Below the pieces are notes generated by a model. The model had not been told where the DNA came from. It saw only the letters and a program-made list of their open reading frames with translations, and ran no database searches. From positions 1 through 14,694 of the forward strand of contig CAIXOY010000572.1 of assembly GCA_903921135.1 (NCBI GenBank): a stretch of DNA of 14,694 nt, given 5' to 3'. Each line of letters opens with the position of its first letter. The first letter of the stretch is position 1. The position numbers and the translations under genes are program-made. This DNA comes from an uncultured Gammaproteobacteria bacterium (GTDB taxonomy: Bacteria; Pseudomonadota; Gammaproteobacteria; Pseudomonadales; UBA5518). This document shows positions 5,839 to 13,766 of the stretch, piece by piece.

Positions 5839-7865
5839 GCGATGAGGTCCTTGACGGCCTGCGCCACGGCCGCAGCCGTGATGCCGAAGTGGGTGTAGAG
5901 ATCCTTTGCCGGTGCGGATTCACCGAAGCTCGCGACGCCCACGATGGCGCCGTTGCGGCCGGTGTACTTGTGCCAGAAGTCCGGATGTGCGGCCTCCACG
6001 GCCACCGTGGGCAGGGCGACGGGCAGCACGGCATCGCGGTAGCCGCGGTCTTGCCGGTCGAAAACGTTGGTGCAGGGCATGGAGACAACGCGCACCGCGA
6101 TGCCCTCTGCCGCGAGGCGCTCGCGCGCGTCCATCGCGATCGAGAGCTCGGAGCCCGTGCCGATCAGCACGGCACGTGCATCCGGCGCATCGGCCAGCAC
6201 ATAGCCGCCCTGACGGATGCCCCCGACCTGCTCGATTGCAGAGAGCCGTGGCAGGTTCTGGCGCGAGAGGCAGAGCGCGCTCGGCCCGTCGTTGCGCTCG
6301 AGCGATGCGGCCCAGGCGACGGCTGTTTCAAGGCCGTCTGCCGGGCGCCACACGTCGAGGCTCGGGATGATCCGCAGGCTAGGCACGTGTTCTATCGACT
6401 GGTGCGTGGGGCCGTCTTCGCCCAAGCCGATGGAGTCGTGCGTGAAGACGTGGATCACGCGCTGCTTCATGAGCGCTGCCATGCGGATGGCGTTGCGGCT
6501 GTAGTCGCTGAAGGTGAGGAAGGTGCCGCCGTAGGGGATGTAGCCGCCGTGCAGCGCGATGCCGTTCATGATCGCGGCCATGCCGAACTCGCGCACGCCG
6601 TAGCTCAGATGGTTGCCCCAGGTGTCGCGCCCGGCGCGCACGCAGCCCTTGAAGTTGGTGAGGTTCGAGCCGGTCAGGTCTGCGCTGCCACCGAAGAACT
6701 CAGGCACCAGCGGCGCCAGCGCATCGAGTGCGTTCTGGCTGGCCTTGCGGGTGGCCACTGCGTCGGCTTTGGCGGCGATGGCGGCGAATACCGCAGGCAA
6801 GCCTGCTTCAAAGGCGGATGAGAGTTCGCCGCGCATGCGGCGCTGGAGCTCTGCGGCCTCTGCCGGATGCGCCGCAGCATAGGCGTCGAATCGCCCGTTC
6901 CATTCGGACTCTGCGGCAGCGCCTGCCGCGCGGCCGTCCCAGGCTTCGGCGATGTGCGCAGGAATCTCGAAGGGAGCTGCCGTCCAGCCGAGTGCTTCGC
7001 GCGTGGCTGCCACTTCTGTGGCGCCGAGTGCCGCGCCGTGCACGTCGTGCGTGCCCGCCTTGTTGGGCGAGCCCTTGCCGATCACGGTGCGGCAGCAGAT
7101 CAGCGTGGGCTTGCCATCTGCCCGTGTGGACTGCGCCTTGGCTGCAAGCAGAGCGGCTTCCACCGCCGCGGTGTCATGGCCGTCGACGGCCGGGATCACG
7201 TGCCAGCCATAGGCCTCGAAGCGCTTGGGCGTGTCGTCGGTGAACCAGCCCTCGACGTGGCCGTCGATGGAGATGCCGTTGTCGTCGTAGAAGGCGATCA
7301 GCTTGGAGAGACGCAGCGTGCCCGCAAGCGAGCAGGCCTCGTGGCTGATCCCTTCCATCAGGCAGCCATCACCGAGGAAGGCATAGGTGTGGTGGTCGAC
7401 GATCGCGTGGCCCGGGCGGTTGAACTCTGCCGCGAGCAGCGATTCGGCGAGCGCCATGCCCACCGCATTGGTGATGCCCTGTCCGAGCGGGCCGGTGGTG
7501 GTCTCGACGCCGGGCGTGATGCCCACTTCCGGGTGGCCCGCGGTCTTGCTGTGCAGCTGGCGGAAGCGCTTGATCTCCTCGATGGGCAGCTCGTAGCCCG
7601 TGAGGTGCAGCAGCGAGTAAATCAACATGGATCCGTGGCCATTCGAGAGCACGAAGCGGTCGCGGTCGGCCCACAGCGGGTTCGCAGGGTTGTGTTTCAG
7701 GTGCCGGTTCCACAGCACCTCGGCGATCTCGGCCATGCCCATCGGGGCGCCGGGGTGCCCGCTCTTCGCTTGTTCGACGGCGTCGACCGAGAGCATGCGG
7801 ATGGCGTTGGCCATCTCGCGGGCGAGTGCGGGAGAGGGTGCAGGACGTGAAGGCGAATTGCTCAT
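5835..7865 (-). CDS. cbbT: transketolase
   Basis: Thiamine-diphosphate enzyme moving two-carbon ketol units, which in the Calvin cycle regenerates xylulose-5-P, ribose-5-P and erythrose-4-P. The protein is 676 aa, full length. The Pyr-binding half opens with MANAIRMLSVDAVEQAKSGH, containing the conserved His37. H77 and H111 follow in NGHGS and TAGHPE. The ThDP/Mg motif runs from G165-DG to N196 (FLGDGCLMEGISHEA ... YDDN). A second domain carries SIGLGEDGPTHQ, the conserved Glu loop that activates the cofactor, and the C-terminal domain closes the protein. The ATG at 7865 lies 30 bp after the prk stop, preceded by CGGAG. It sits between prk and cbbZ as in the Cupriavidus operon. It may be the only transketolase or a second, autotrophy-dedicated copy; the window cannot tell. 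Confidence 0.97.
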   Translation of the reverse strand: MSNSPSRPAPSPALAREMANAIRMLSVDAVEQAKSGHPGAPMGMAEIAEVLWNRHLKHNPANPLWADRDRFVLSNGHGSMLIYSLLHLTGYELPIEEIKRFRQLHSKTAGHPEVGITPGVETTTGPLGQGITNAVGMALAESLLAAEFNRPGHAIVDHHTYAFLGDGCLMEGISHEACSLAGTLRLSKLIAFYDDNGISIDGHVEGWFTDDTPKRFEAYGWHVIPAVDGHDTAAVEAALLAAKAQSTRADGKPTLICCRTVIGKGSPNKAGTHDVHGAALGATEVAATREALGWTAAPFEIPAHIAEAWDGRAAGAAAESEWNGRFDAYAAAHPAEAAELQRRMRGELSSAFEAGLPAVFAAIAAKADAVATRKASQNALDALAPLVPEFFGGSADLTGSNLTNFKGCVRAGRDTWGNHLSYGVREFGMAAIMNGIALHGGYIPYGGTFLTFSDYSRNAIRMAALMKQRVIHVFTHDSIGLGEDGPTHQSIEHVPSLRIIPSLDVWRPADGLETAVAWAASLERNDGPSALCLSRQNLPRLSAIEQVGGIRQGGYVLADAPDARAVLIGTGSELSIAMDARERLAAEGIAVRVVSMPCTNVFDRQDRGYRDAVLPVALPTVAVEAAHPDFWHKYTGRNGAIVGVASFGESAPAKDLYTHFGITAAAVAQAVKDLIA

Positions 7866-7895
7866 GCGCGAAAGGCTCCGGTGCTGGCGTTGGCG

Positions 7896-8780
7896 TCAGG
7901 CAAGGCCGAGGGCGCGCTTCCTGCGCTCCACCATCCGCCAGATGAAGGGCGTGAAGATGAGCTGCATCGCGAGTTCCATCTTTCCTCCGGGCACCACGAT
8001 GGTATTTGCGCGGCTCATCCAGGAGCCGTCGATCATGTTGTGGAGGTACTGGAAGTCGATGCCCTTCGGCTGCGCGAAGCGTATCACCACCATGCTCTCG
8101 TCGGGACTGGGAATATCCCGCGAGATGAAGGGGTTGGAGGTGTCGACAACGGGCACGCGCTGGAAGTTCACGTGGGTGTGCGTGAACTGCGGGCAGATGA
8201 AGTTCACGTAGTCGGGCATGCGCCGCAGGATGGTGTCGGCCACGGCCTCGGTGGTGTAGCCGCGCATGTGTTTGTCGCGCCAGAGTTTCTGGATCCACTC
8301 GAGGTTGATCACCGGCACCACGCCGATCAGCAGATCCGGGTAGCGCGCGATGTCGAACTCCTCCGTGCGCACCGCGCCGTGCAGGCCCTCGTAGAAGAGC
8401 ATGTCGGTGTTCCCGGGCAGCGGTTCCCACGCGGTGAAGGTGCCGGGCTCCTGGTTGTAGGGGGCGGCCTCCTCGAGGTTGTGCAGGTACTTGCGTGCCT
8501 GTCCCGTGCCGGTCTCGGAGTAGCTGCGGAACAGCGCCTCGAGTTCGCCGAAGAGGTTGTTGTCCACGCCGAAATGGCTGAAGTGCTTGTTGCCCGTCGC
8601 CTCCGCTTCAGCCTGGCGGATCTTCATCTCCTTGCGCTCGTAGCGGTGGAAGCTGTCGCCCTCGATGATCGCTGCCGTCACGCCCTCCCGGCGGAAGATG
8701 TTCTGGAAGGTGCGCGTGACGGTGGAGGTGCCGGCGCCCGAGGAACCGGTGATGGCGATGATGGGATGGCGATGGGACAT
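7896..8780 (-). CDS. cbbP: phosphoribulokinase (class I)
   Basis: Phosphorylates ribulose-5-phosphate with ATP to give ribulose-1,5-bisphosphate, the Rubisco substrate; with Rubisco it is diagnostic of the Calvin cycle. It is 294 aa, the short bacterial class I length (octameric, allosterically activated by NADH in characterised members). The P-loop is GSSGAGTST at 12-20. Catalytic D42 with H45 and R49 appear in EGDSFHRYER. E131 is in FYEGLHG, and R168, D169 and R173 are in LWRDKHMRGYT. These positions coincide with those described for the Rhodobacter sphaeroides enzyme. Its ATG at 8780 follows GAGGAAG with a 49-bp spacer from fbp, the longest in the operon, and the start of that spacer borders a perfect hairpin. 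No plant-type redox cysteine pair is expected in this class. Confidence 0.97.
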   Translation of the reverse strand: MSHRHPIIAITGSSGAGTSTVTRTFQNIFRREGVTAAIIEGDSFHRYERKEMKIRQAEAEATGNKHFSHFGVDNNLFGELEALFRSYSETGTGQARKYLHNLEEAAPYNQEPGTFTAWEPLPGNTDMLFYEGLHGAVRTEEFDIARYPDLLIGVVPVINLEWIQKLWRDKHMRGYTTEAVADTILRRMPDYVNFICPQFTHTHVNFQRVPVVDTSNPFISRDIPSPDESMVVIRFAQPKGIDFQYLHNMIDGSWMSRANTIVVPGGKMELAMQLIFTPFIWRMVERRKRALGLA

Positions 8781-8819
8781 GGGAGCTTCCTCGCTGGTCT
8801 TGTTATGTGGCCCAAGCCG

Positions 8820-8840
8820 TCCGGGACGATCAGTCCCGGA
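8820..8840 (-). terminator. perfect 8-bp hairpin spanning the fbp stop codon
   Basis: Arms TCCGGGAC (8820-8827) and GTCCCGGA (8833-8840) pair completely around a 5-nt centre that contains the fbp stop (8832-8830). On the minus strand no T-run follows, so it is not a textbook intrinsic terminator. In polycistronic cbb messages such a hairpin could act as a partial terminator or an RNase-processing or stabilising element separating the upstream LSXYF part from PTZ. The stem is directly visible; the role is inference. Confidence 0.45.
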
Positions 8841-9921
8841 ACAGGCTGCGCTCGGCGAACAGGGGGTTGGTGTCCCTGTAGGAGTCCGGTTCGGCGTGAT
8901 AGCGCTCGATCCGCTCGACCTCGTTCCGCGAACCGAACACCAAGCCGATACGCTGGTGAAGACTGGTGGGTTTGATGCCCAGCACAGGTTCGCGTCCGGT
9001 GCTCGCGCGCCCGCCCGCCTGCTCCATCACCATGCCGATCGGGTTTGCCTCGTAGAGCAGACGCAGGCGCCCGGGTTTGCTCGGGTCCTTGGTGTCGCGC
9101 GGGTACATGAACACGCCGCCGCGCATCATGATGCGGTGCGCATCCGCCACCATCGAGGCGATCCAGCGCATGTTGAAGTCCTTGGCGCGCGGGCCGGTCT
9201 TGCCCGCCAGGCACTCGTCGACGTAGCGCTTCACGGGTGATTCCCAGAAGCGGCTGTTCGAGGCGTTGATCGCGAATTCCTGCGTGTCGGGGGGCACCTG
9301 GATATTCGGGTGCGTCAGCTTGAATTCGCCGATGGCAGGATCCAGCGTGAAGCCGTGCACGCCCGATCCCACCGTGAGCACCAGCATCGTGGCCGGCCCG
9401 TAGAGCGCGTAGCCCGCGGCCATCTGCTGCGTGCCGGGCTGCAGGAAGTCTTCCGCGGCGAGCGGCCGGCCGCTGTCGATCAGGTCCTGCGGCGCGCGCA
9501 GGATCGAGAAGATGCTGCCCACCGAGACGTTCACGTCGATGTTGCTGGAACCATCCAGCGGATCGAAAACCAGCAGGTAATTGCCGCGCGGGTAGCCCTC
9601 GGGGATGGGGTAGGGATCGTCCATTTCTTCCGAGGCCATGCCGGCGAGTTGTCCGCCCCACTCGGTAGCCCGCATGAAGACCTCGTTGCTGATCACGTCG
9701 AGTTTTTTCTGCGTCTCGCCCTGCACGTTGATGCTGGCCTGCTCGCCGCCGTGGTTGCCGAGTACGCCGCCGAGCGCCCCCGAGGCCACCGCGCGGGCGA
9801 TGGCCTTGCAGGCGATCGCGATGTCGAGGATCAGTGCGTTGAAGTCACCGCTGGCGTCAGGGTAGCGGCGCCGCTCCTCGATCAGGAACCGGGTGAGGGT
9901 GGCGCGTTGTGACAATGGCAT
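8830..9921 (-). CDS. cbbF: fructose-1,6-bisphosphatase class I
   Basis: Hydrolyses fructose-1,6-bisphosphate, and in some bacteria sedoheptulose-1,7-bisphosphate, in the regeneration phase. It is 363 aa, normal for bacterial class I enzymes. Metal-binding residues are all visible: E98 and E99 in GMASEEM, and D120 and D123 in the signature FDPLDGSSNID (119-129). C-terminal FBP-binding residues fall in the region around MYPRDTKDPSKPGRLRLLYEANP. No separate SBPase gene is present in the operon, so this enzyme is the candidate for both reactions; that is inference from family knowledge. The ATG at 9921 follows a weak GGGAA and a 14-bp spacer from cbbY. In Cupriavidus an epimerase gene, cbbE, lies just upstream of cbbF; it is absent here. 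Confidence 0.97.
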   Translation of the reverse strand: MPLSQRATLTRFLIEERRRYPDASGDFNALILDIAIACKAIARAVASGALGGVLGNHGGEQASINVQGETQKKLDVISNEVFMRATEWGGQLAGMASEEMDDPYPIPEGYPRGNYLLVFDPLDGSSNIDVNVSVGSIFSILRAPQDLIDSGRPLAAEDFLQPGTQQMAAGYALYGPATMLVLTVGSGVHGFTLDPAIGEFKLTHPNIQVPPDTQEFAINASNSRFWESPVKRYVDECLAGKTGPRAKDFNMRWIASMVADAHRIMMRGGVFMYPRDTKDPSKPGRLRLLYEANPIGMVMEQAGGRASTGREPVLGIKPTSLHQRIGLVFGSRNEVERIERYHAEPDSYRDTNPLFAERSLFRD

Positions 9922-9935
9922 GGGGGTTCCCGTAT

Positions 9936-10718
9936 TCAGGTGTTGTTATGGGTGCCGATGCTGCCGCGAACCGCGTTCGCATGCCAGCACAGCAACTCGT
10001 CGAGCGTGAGCGTGGCAAGGTCCGGGAGCACGCGCGCGGCCTTGCTGAAATCCTGGCCTTCGGTGAAGGCTGTGGGCGTGATGATGGTGGCGATGCCCGC
10101 GCCCTGCGCGGCGCGCAGTCCGTTGTCGGAGTCTTCGAAGGCAAGGCACTCGATCGCGTCGAGCCCAAGCCCCGCGAGCGCCTGCAGATAGACCTGCGGA
10201 TGCGGTTTTTTGAGCGGGGCGGTGGAGGCGTCCTCTACCGCCGCGAATAGGCTGCGCCAGCCGCTGCCCAGCGTGCCGCCCAGCAGCGCATCGATGTTCG
10301 CGGGGGTCGTGGTGGTGGCGATGGCAAGCGCAAGACCTGCGCTGCCGGCCGCCTCGATCAGATCGGGCACGCCCGGTCGAAGGGCAAGCCCGCCTTCGCG
10401 CACCAGCCGCTCGTACGCTGCGGTCTTCGCCGCGTGCAGCGCGTTGACGCTCGCATCGAGTGCGGCCGCGTCCAGATCACCCAGCGCGTCCCGGCTGCAG
10501 GCGATGTGATGGCGCAGCCGCTCCTTGCCGCCCGATACCGCGAGGAGCCGCGTGTAGGTGTCGCGGTCCCAATCCCAAGAGAGCCCGTGCGCACGGAAGG
10601 CGGTGTTGAAGGCCTGCCGGTGCGCCTCTTCGGTGTCAGCCAGCGTTCCGTCCACGTCAAACACCAGACCCCGCAGTTGCGGGGCTGTATCGCGCGGGGA
10701 CACGCTCCTGCGGTTCAT
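9936..10718 (-). CDS. cbbY: xylulose-1,5-bisphosphate phosphatase CbbY (HAD family)
   Basis: CbbY destroys xylulose-1,5-bisphosphate, a misfire product that locks Rubisco, giving xylulose-5-phosphate; it thus works alongside CbbX. The protein is 260 aa. It has HAD motifs D21-x-D23 in VFDVDGTLADTE (E30 follows, as in CbbY/beta-PGM types), a TTTTPANID segment at 135-143, K171-P172 in LKKPHPQVY, and ED196-SDNG. The VSGGKERL segment (61-68) is the substrate-recognition stretch conserved in CbbY and distinguishes it from CbbZ/Gph, which lack it. The start at 10718 is 3 bp after the cbbX stop, with GAGG inside the end of cbbX, so it is closely coupled. C-terminal HANAVRGSIGTHNNT looks like a free tail. 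Confidence rests on motif and position. Confidence 0.94.
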   Translation of the reverse strand: MNRRSVSPRDTAPQLRGLVFDVDGTLADTEEAHRQAFNTAFRAHGLSWDWDRDTYTRLLAVSGGKERLRHHIACSRDALGDLDAAALDASVNALHAAKTAAYERLVREGGLALRPGVPDLIEAAGSAGLALAIATTTTPANIDALLGGTLGSGWRSLFAAVEDASTAPLKKPHPQVYLQALAGLGLDAIECLAFEDSDNGLRAAQGAGIATIITPTAFTEGQDFSKAARVLPDLATLTLDELLCWHANAVRGSIGTHNNT

Positions 10719-10721
10719 GCC

Positions 10722-11681
10722 TCAGGCTGCTCCGCTCGCGAAGACGCGGCTGGCGAGGATGTCTTCCGCGGCGATGGTCGAGAGTTCCCCCGCGGTCCAT
10801 TGCCGCTCGCGATCGGCAAAGAGGCGCGAGGCCTGCCGCAGCCGCGCGCGGTCGAGCGCGTTGCGCACGCTGCGGGCGTTGGCGAAATGCGGTTGCGTGA
10901 TCCGCCGTTCGAGGTAGGCGTCGAAAGCGGCCTCGGCGCCCTCGCCAAAACAGTAGTGCTGCTCAGCGAGCATCTTGCCCGCGATGTGCATCAGTTCGCC
11001 CGCCGAGTAGTCGGGGAAATCCAGATGGTGGGCAATGCGGCTGCTCATGCCGGGGTTGGACTGGAAGAAGGTGTCCATCCGGTCCTTGTAGCCGGCGAGG
11101 ATCACGACGAGATCATCCCGGTTGTTCTCCATCACCTGCAGCAGGATCTCGATCGCTTCCTGGCCGTAGTCGCGTTCGTTCTCGGGGCGGTAGAGGTAGT
11201 AGGCCTCGTCGATGAACAGCACGCCGCCCATCGCTTTCTTCAGCACCTCGCGCGTTTTGGGCGCGGTGTGGCCGATGTACTGCCCGACGAGGTCATCACG
11301 CGTCACCGCCACCATGTGGCCTTTGCGCACATAACCCAGGCGGTGGAGGATCTGCGCCATGCGCATGGCCACCGTGGTCTTGCCCGTTCCCGGGTTGCCG
11401 CTGAAACACATGTGCAGGCTGGGCGTCTGCGAGGAGAGCCCCAGGTTCTTGCGCAGCTTGTCGATCACAAGCAATGCCGCGATATCGCGGATGCGGGCCT
11501 TCACCGGCTTGAGGCCCACCAGTTCGCGGTCGAGTTCGGCGAGCACCTCCTCGACCTGCGAACCGGCCATCACCTCGGCCACGCTGCGCGCCGCACCCAG
11601 CGCATCAGGTGCGGGCGCGGCGCCTTCCGTGGCGGCCGCCGCCACTGGCGCGTCGCTGCTGCTGCCCGGGATCTTGTACAT
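10722..11681 (-). CDS. cbbX: red-type Rubisco activase CbbX (AAA+)
   Basis: Hexameric AAA+ remodeller. In the R. sphaeroides enzyme it pulls the C-terminal tail of CbbL to release bound inhibitory sugar phosphates, and its ATPase is stimulated by RuBP. The protein is 319 aa. Walker A is SGNPGTGKT at 94-102 and Walker B is GGVLFIDEA ending D158-E159. The pore-loop tyrosine is Y135 in VGQYIGHTAPKT. Sensor and lid regions follow (VVILAGYKDRMD, then NPGMSSRIAHHLDFPDY with the arginine finger, and QPHFANARSVRNALDRARLR). The N-terminal 40 residues are Ala/Pro/Ser-rich and probably disordered, as in Cupriavidus CbbX. The ATG at 11681 has an excellent GAGGGAGG ribosome site. It lies 23 bp after cbbS. 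Confidence 0.97.
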   Translation of the reverse strand: MYKIPGSSSDAPVAAAATEGAAPAPDALGAARSVAEVMAGSQVEEVLAELDRELVGLKPVKARIRDIAALLVIDKLRKNLGLSSQTPSLHMCFSGNPGTGKTTVAMRMAQILHRLGYVRKGHMVAVTRDDLVGQYIGHTAPKTREVLKKAMGGVLFIDEAYYLYRPENERDYGQEAIEILLQVMENNRDDLVVILAGYKDRMDTFFQSNPGMSSRIAHHLDFPDYSAGELMHIAGKMLAEQHYCFGEGAEAAFDAYLERRITQPHFANARSVRNALDRARLRQASRLFADRERQWTAGELSTIAAEDILASRVFASGAA

Positions 11682-11704
11682 GCGTGGCCTCCCTCAGCGC
11701 GGGC

Positions 11705-12139
11705 TCAGTAGCGCTCGCCTTCGGGTTTGTCGGTGGCGTAGGAATGCACCGTGTAGCGCATCGTACGGTTGTGCCACTCCTGCCGCGCCAGCCCGAAGCC
11801 AGGCTCGTTCGGCGGACGGTTCACGATGAAGCTCATCGTGATCGACTCGACGCCGCGCGTGGAGTCGAAGGCCATCAGGCGGATGTAGTGGCGCGGGAAA
11901 GCCTTGCGGCAGTCGGCCAGCACCAGCATCAGGCCTGCAGCATCCTGCAGATCGAACATCGGGTTGCCGAACATTTCCCAGTAGGTGTTGCGCGGGTGCG
12001 GATCGTCCGTGTACTCGACGCTCCAGGCGTAGCCCTTCTGCAGGCCGTAATCGACCTGCATGCGGATCTCGTCGTCGGTGAGATCGGGCAGGAAGCTGAA
12101 CTGGCCCTGCGTGATGCGTCCGGCGGGGTTGGTCATCAT
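11705..12139 (-). CDS. cbbS: Rubisco small subunit, red-type
   Basis: Forms the L8S8 holoenzyme with CbbL. It is 144 aa, the longer form seen in red-type enzymes: the extra C-terminal part (from about residue 108, EPGFGLARQEWHNRTMRYTVHSYATDKPEGERY) is the beta-hairpin extension that lines the central solvent channel and assists assembly in form IC/ID enzymes. The core has FSFLPDLTDDEIRMQVDYGL and YWEMFGNPMFD, typical of CbbS. Two consecutive ATGs exist (12139 and 12136); the first is better placed, 8 nt after GGAGA. The spacer from cbbL is 31 bp. Confidence 0.97.
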   Translation of the reverse strand: MMTNPAGRITQGQFSFLPDLTDDEIRMQVDYGLQKGYAWSVEYTDDPHPRNTYWEMFGNPMFDLQDAAGLMLVLADCRKAFPRHYIRLMAFDSTRGVESITMSFIVNRPPNEPGFGLARQEWHNRTMRYTVHSYATDKPEGERY

Positions 12140-12170
12140 GGCGTGTGTCTCCGTGTGGGGTTCGACGGGC

Positions 12171-13643
12171 TCAGCTCGCGGCCGAGGGCGTCACGGCGTA
12201 GTCGCTGGTGTCGGTGGAGGCGTAGTTGAAGCTCACGTCCTTCCAGGTATCGAGTGCCTGGCGCAGCGGCGTGCAGAACTGCGCGGCCTTGCGCAGGATC
12301 TCGGGGCCCTCGTTGGCGATGTCCTTGCCCTCGTTGCGCGCCTTCACCATGGCCTCGAGCGCCACGCGGTTCGCCACGGCGCCGGCCTGTATGCCTGCGG
12401 GGTGGCCGATCGTGCCGCCGCCGAACTGCAGCACCACGTCGTCGCCGAAGAGATCGATCAGCTGGTGCATCTGGCCGGCATGGATGCCGCCGGACGCCAC
12501 CGGCATCACCTTCTTCAGGTCGCACCAGTCCTGGTCCACGTACAGGCCGCGCGGCAGGTCGGTCTTCGTGACGGTGTCGCGGCAGACGTTGTAGTAGCCC
12601 TGCACCGTCAGTGGGTCGCCTTCGAGCTTGCCCACCGCCGTGCCGGTGTGCATGTGATCCACGCCCGCCAGGCGCAGCCACTTCGCGATCACGCGGAAGC
12701 TCACGCCGTGGTTTTTCTGGCGCGTGTAGGTGCCATGGCCTGCCCGGTGGAGGTGCAGGATCATGTCGTTCTTGCGGCACCAGTTCGACATGCTCTGGAT
12801 GCAGGTCCAGCCGACGATCAGGTCGATCATCACGATCACGCTGCCGAGTTCCTTGGCCAGTTCTGCGCGCTCGTACATGTCTTCCATGGTGGCAGCGGTG
12901 ATGTTCAGGTAGCTGCCCTTCACCTCACCGGTGGCGGCGCTCGCCTTGTTTACTGCATCCATCACGTACAGGAAGCGGTCTCGCCAGTGCATGAAGGGCT
13001 GCGAGTTGATGTTCTCGTCGTCCTTCATGAAATCCAGGCCGCCTTTCAGGCCCTCGTAGATCACGCGGCCGTAATTGCGCGCCGACAGGCCGAGCTTGGG
13101 CTTGGTGGTGGCGCCGAGGAGCGGGCGGCCGAATTTGTCGAGGCGCTCGCGCTCGACCACGAGGCCGGTGGGCGGGCCCTTGAAGGTCTTCACCAGCGCG
13201 ACGGGGACGCGGATGTCCTCGAGGCGCGCGGCCTTCAGCGGCTTGAAGCTGAACACGTTGCCGATCAGGCTCGCCGTCATGTTGGCGATGGAGCCCTCTT
13301 CGAACAGGATGATGTCGTAGGCCACCCAGGCGAAATACTGGCCCGGGTTGTTGGGCACGGGCTCGACCTTGTAGCACTTGGCGCGGTAGTTCTCGCAGGC
13401 GGTGAGGCGGTCGGTCCAGACCACCGTCCACGTGGCGGTGGAGGATTCGCCGGCCACGGCCGCGCCCGCTTCGATCGGGTCCACGCCCTCTTGCGGCGTG
13501 ATGCGGAAGAGGCAGATGGTGTCGGTTTCCTTGGGTACGTAGTCGGGTACCCAGTACCCCATCTGGCGGTACTTGAGCACCCCGGCGCTGTAGCGCGCCT
13601 TGGCATCGGTGATCTGGGTGGCGTCGAGTTTTATGTCGCTCAT
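12171..13643 (-). CDS. cbbL: Rubisco large subunit, form IC (red-type)
   Basis: Catalyses carboxylation, and oxygenation, of RuBP. The protein is 490 aa from an ATG at 13643 with GGGAG 7 nt upstream. The active site is complete: K181 in TKPKLG, carbamylated K207 with metal ligands D209 and E210 in GGLDFMKDDEN, H299-R300 in LHLHRAGH, loop-6 K339 in GTAVGKLEG, and the C-terminal phosphate-binding stretch VLQFGGGTIGHP. The red-type character shows in the N terminus (KARYSAGVLKYRQMGYW), in VVWTDRLTACENYRAKCYKVEPVP, and in the tail DTSDYAVTPSAAS, which CbbX threads. Sequence memory places it near Cupriavidus form IC. Its last residues are the ones expected to contact activase. Operon promoter lies in the spacer shared with cbbR, which also carries the CbbR operators. 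Confidence 0.99.
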   Translation of the reverse strand: MSDIKLDATQITDAKARYSAGVLKYRQMGYWVPDYVPKETDTICLFRITPQEGVDPIEAGAAVAGESSTATWTVVWTDRLTACENYRAKCYKVEPVPNNPGQYFAWVAYDIILFEEGSIANMTASLIGNVFSFKPLKAARLEDIRVPVALVKTFKGPPTGLVVERERLDKFGRPLLGATTKPKLGLSARNYGRVIYEGLKGGLDFMKDDENINSQPFMHWRDRFLYVMDAVNKASAATGEVKGSYLNITAATMEDMYERAELAKELGSVIVMIDLIVGWTCIQSMSNWCRKNDMILHLHRAGHGTYTRQKNHGVSFRVIAKWLRLAGVDHMHTGTAVGKLEGDPLTVQGYYNVCRDTVTKTDLPRGLYVDQDWCDLKKVMPVASGGIHAGQMHQLIDLFGDDVVLQFGGGTIGHPAGIQAGAVANRVALEAMVKARNEGKDIANEGPEILRKAAQFCTPLRQALDTWKDVSFNYASTDTSDYAVTPSAAS

Positions 13644-13695
13644 CGGTGGCTCCCTTCGTTGGGGTTCGCCGCGGCCCGGGTGGCTCGGCGATGGG

Positions 13696-13724
13696 TTCAC
13701 TCTAGGGGGCGATTTGAATAAGAT
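13696..13724 (+). promoter_or_regulatory. candidate cbbR promoter
   Basis: Plus-strand TTCACT (13696-13701) and TAAGAT (13719-13724) are 17 bp apart, each matching consensus at 4 of 6. The -10 box falls inside the dyad at 13713-13733, so regulator binding there would block cbbR transcription, as expected for autoregulation. Evidence is sequence match only. On the other strand, TTATCT and TAGAGT with a 16-bp spacing (13725-13704 region) are a poor-consensus candidate for the cbbL promoter, consistent with activator dependence. Confidence 0.3.
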
Positions 13725-13733
13725 AAATTCAAA
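13713..13733. promoter_or_regulatory. CbbR-type operator dyad upstream of cbbL
   Basis: A perfect inverted repeat TTTGAAT-N7-ATTCAAA sits about 70 bp before the cbbL ATG and 32 bp before the cbbR ATG. It contains the T-N11-A core of LysR boxes and lies in the cbbR-cbbL spacer (13644-13764), where CbbR binds in studied autotrophs. The arms are AT-rich in otherwise GC-rich DNA, so the match is unlikely to be chance. Confidence 0.7.
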
Positions 13734-13748
13734 GTTACTGTCATTCCG

Positions 13749-13766
13749 ATTCAGGTATAGCTGAAT
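13749..13766. promoter_or_regulatory. second dyad overlapping the cbbR start codon
   Basis: ATTCAG-N6-CTGAAT (13749-13766) ends inside the cbbR ATG. A wider pair TCATTC (13741-13746) and GAATGA (13763-13768) nests around it. Centre-to-centre distance to the first dyad is about 34.5 bp. It reuses the ATTCA half-site in inverted order, so a CbbR tetramer could span both sites. Binding here would also obstruct cbbR translation or transcription. Confidence 0.55.

Noticed and set aside
5889..7850. Two long plus-strand frames (310 and 327 codons) across tkt
   Set aside because: They mirror transketolase codons on the opposite strand and show no motif of their own.
10434..11711. Open frame of 425 codons on plus across cbbX and cbbY
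   Set aside because: It is antisense to cbbX and cbbY, whose Walker and HAD motifs are intact. The product has biased composition and no family features.
12060..13721. Open frame of 553 codons on plus across cbbL and cbbS
   Set aside because: It lies antisense to cbbL, which has a complete active site. The translation is His/Val/Ala-rich with no recognisable domain, which is the usual artefact of high-GC codon use.
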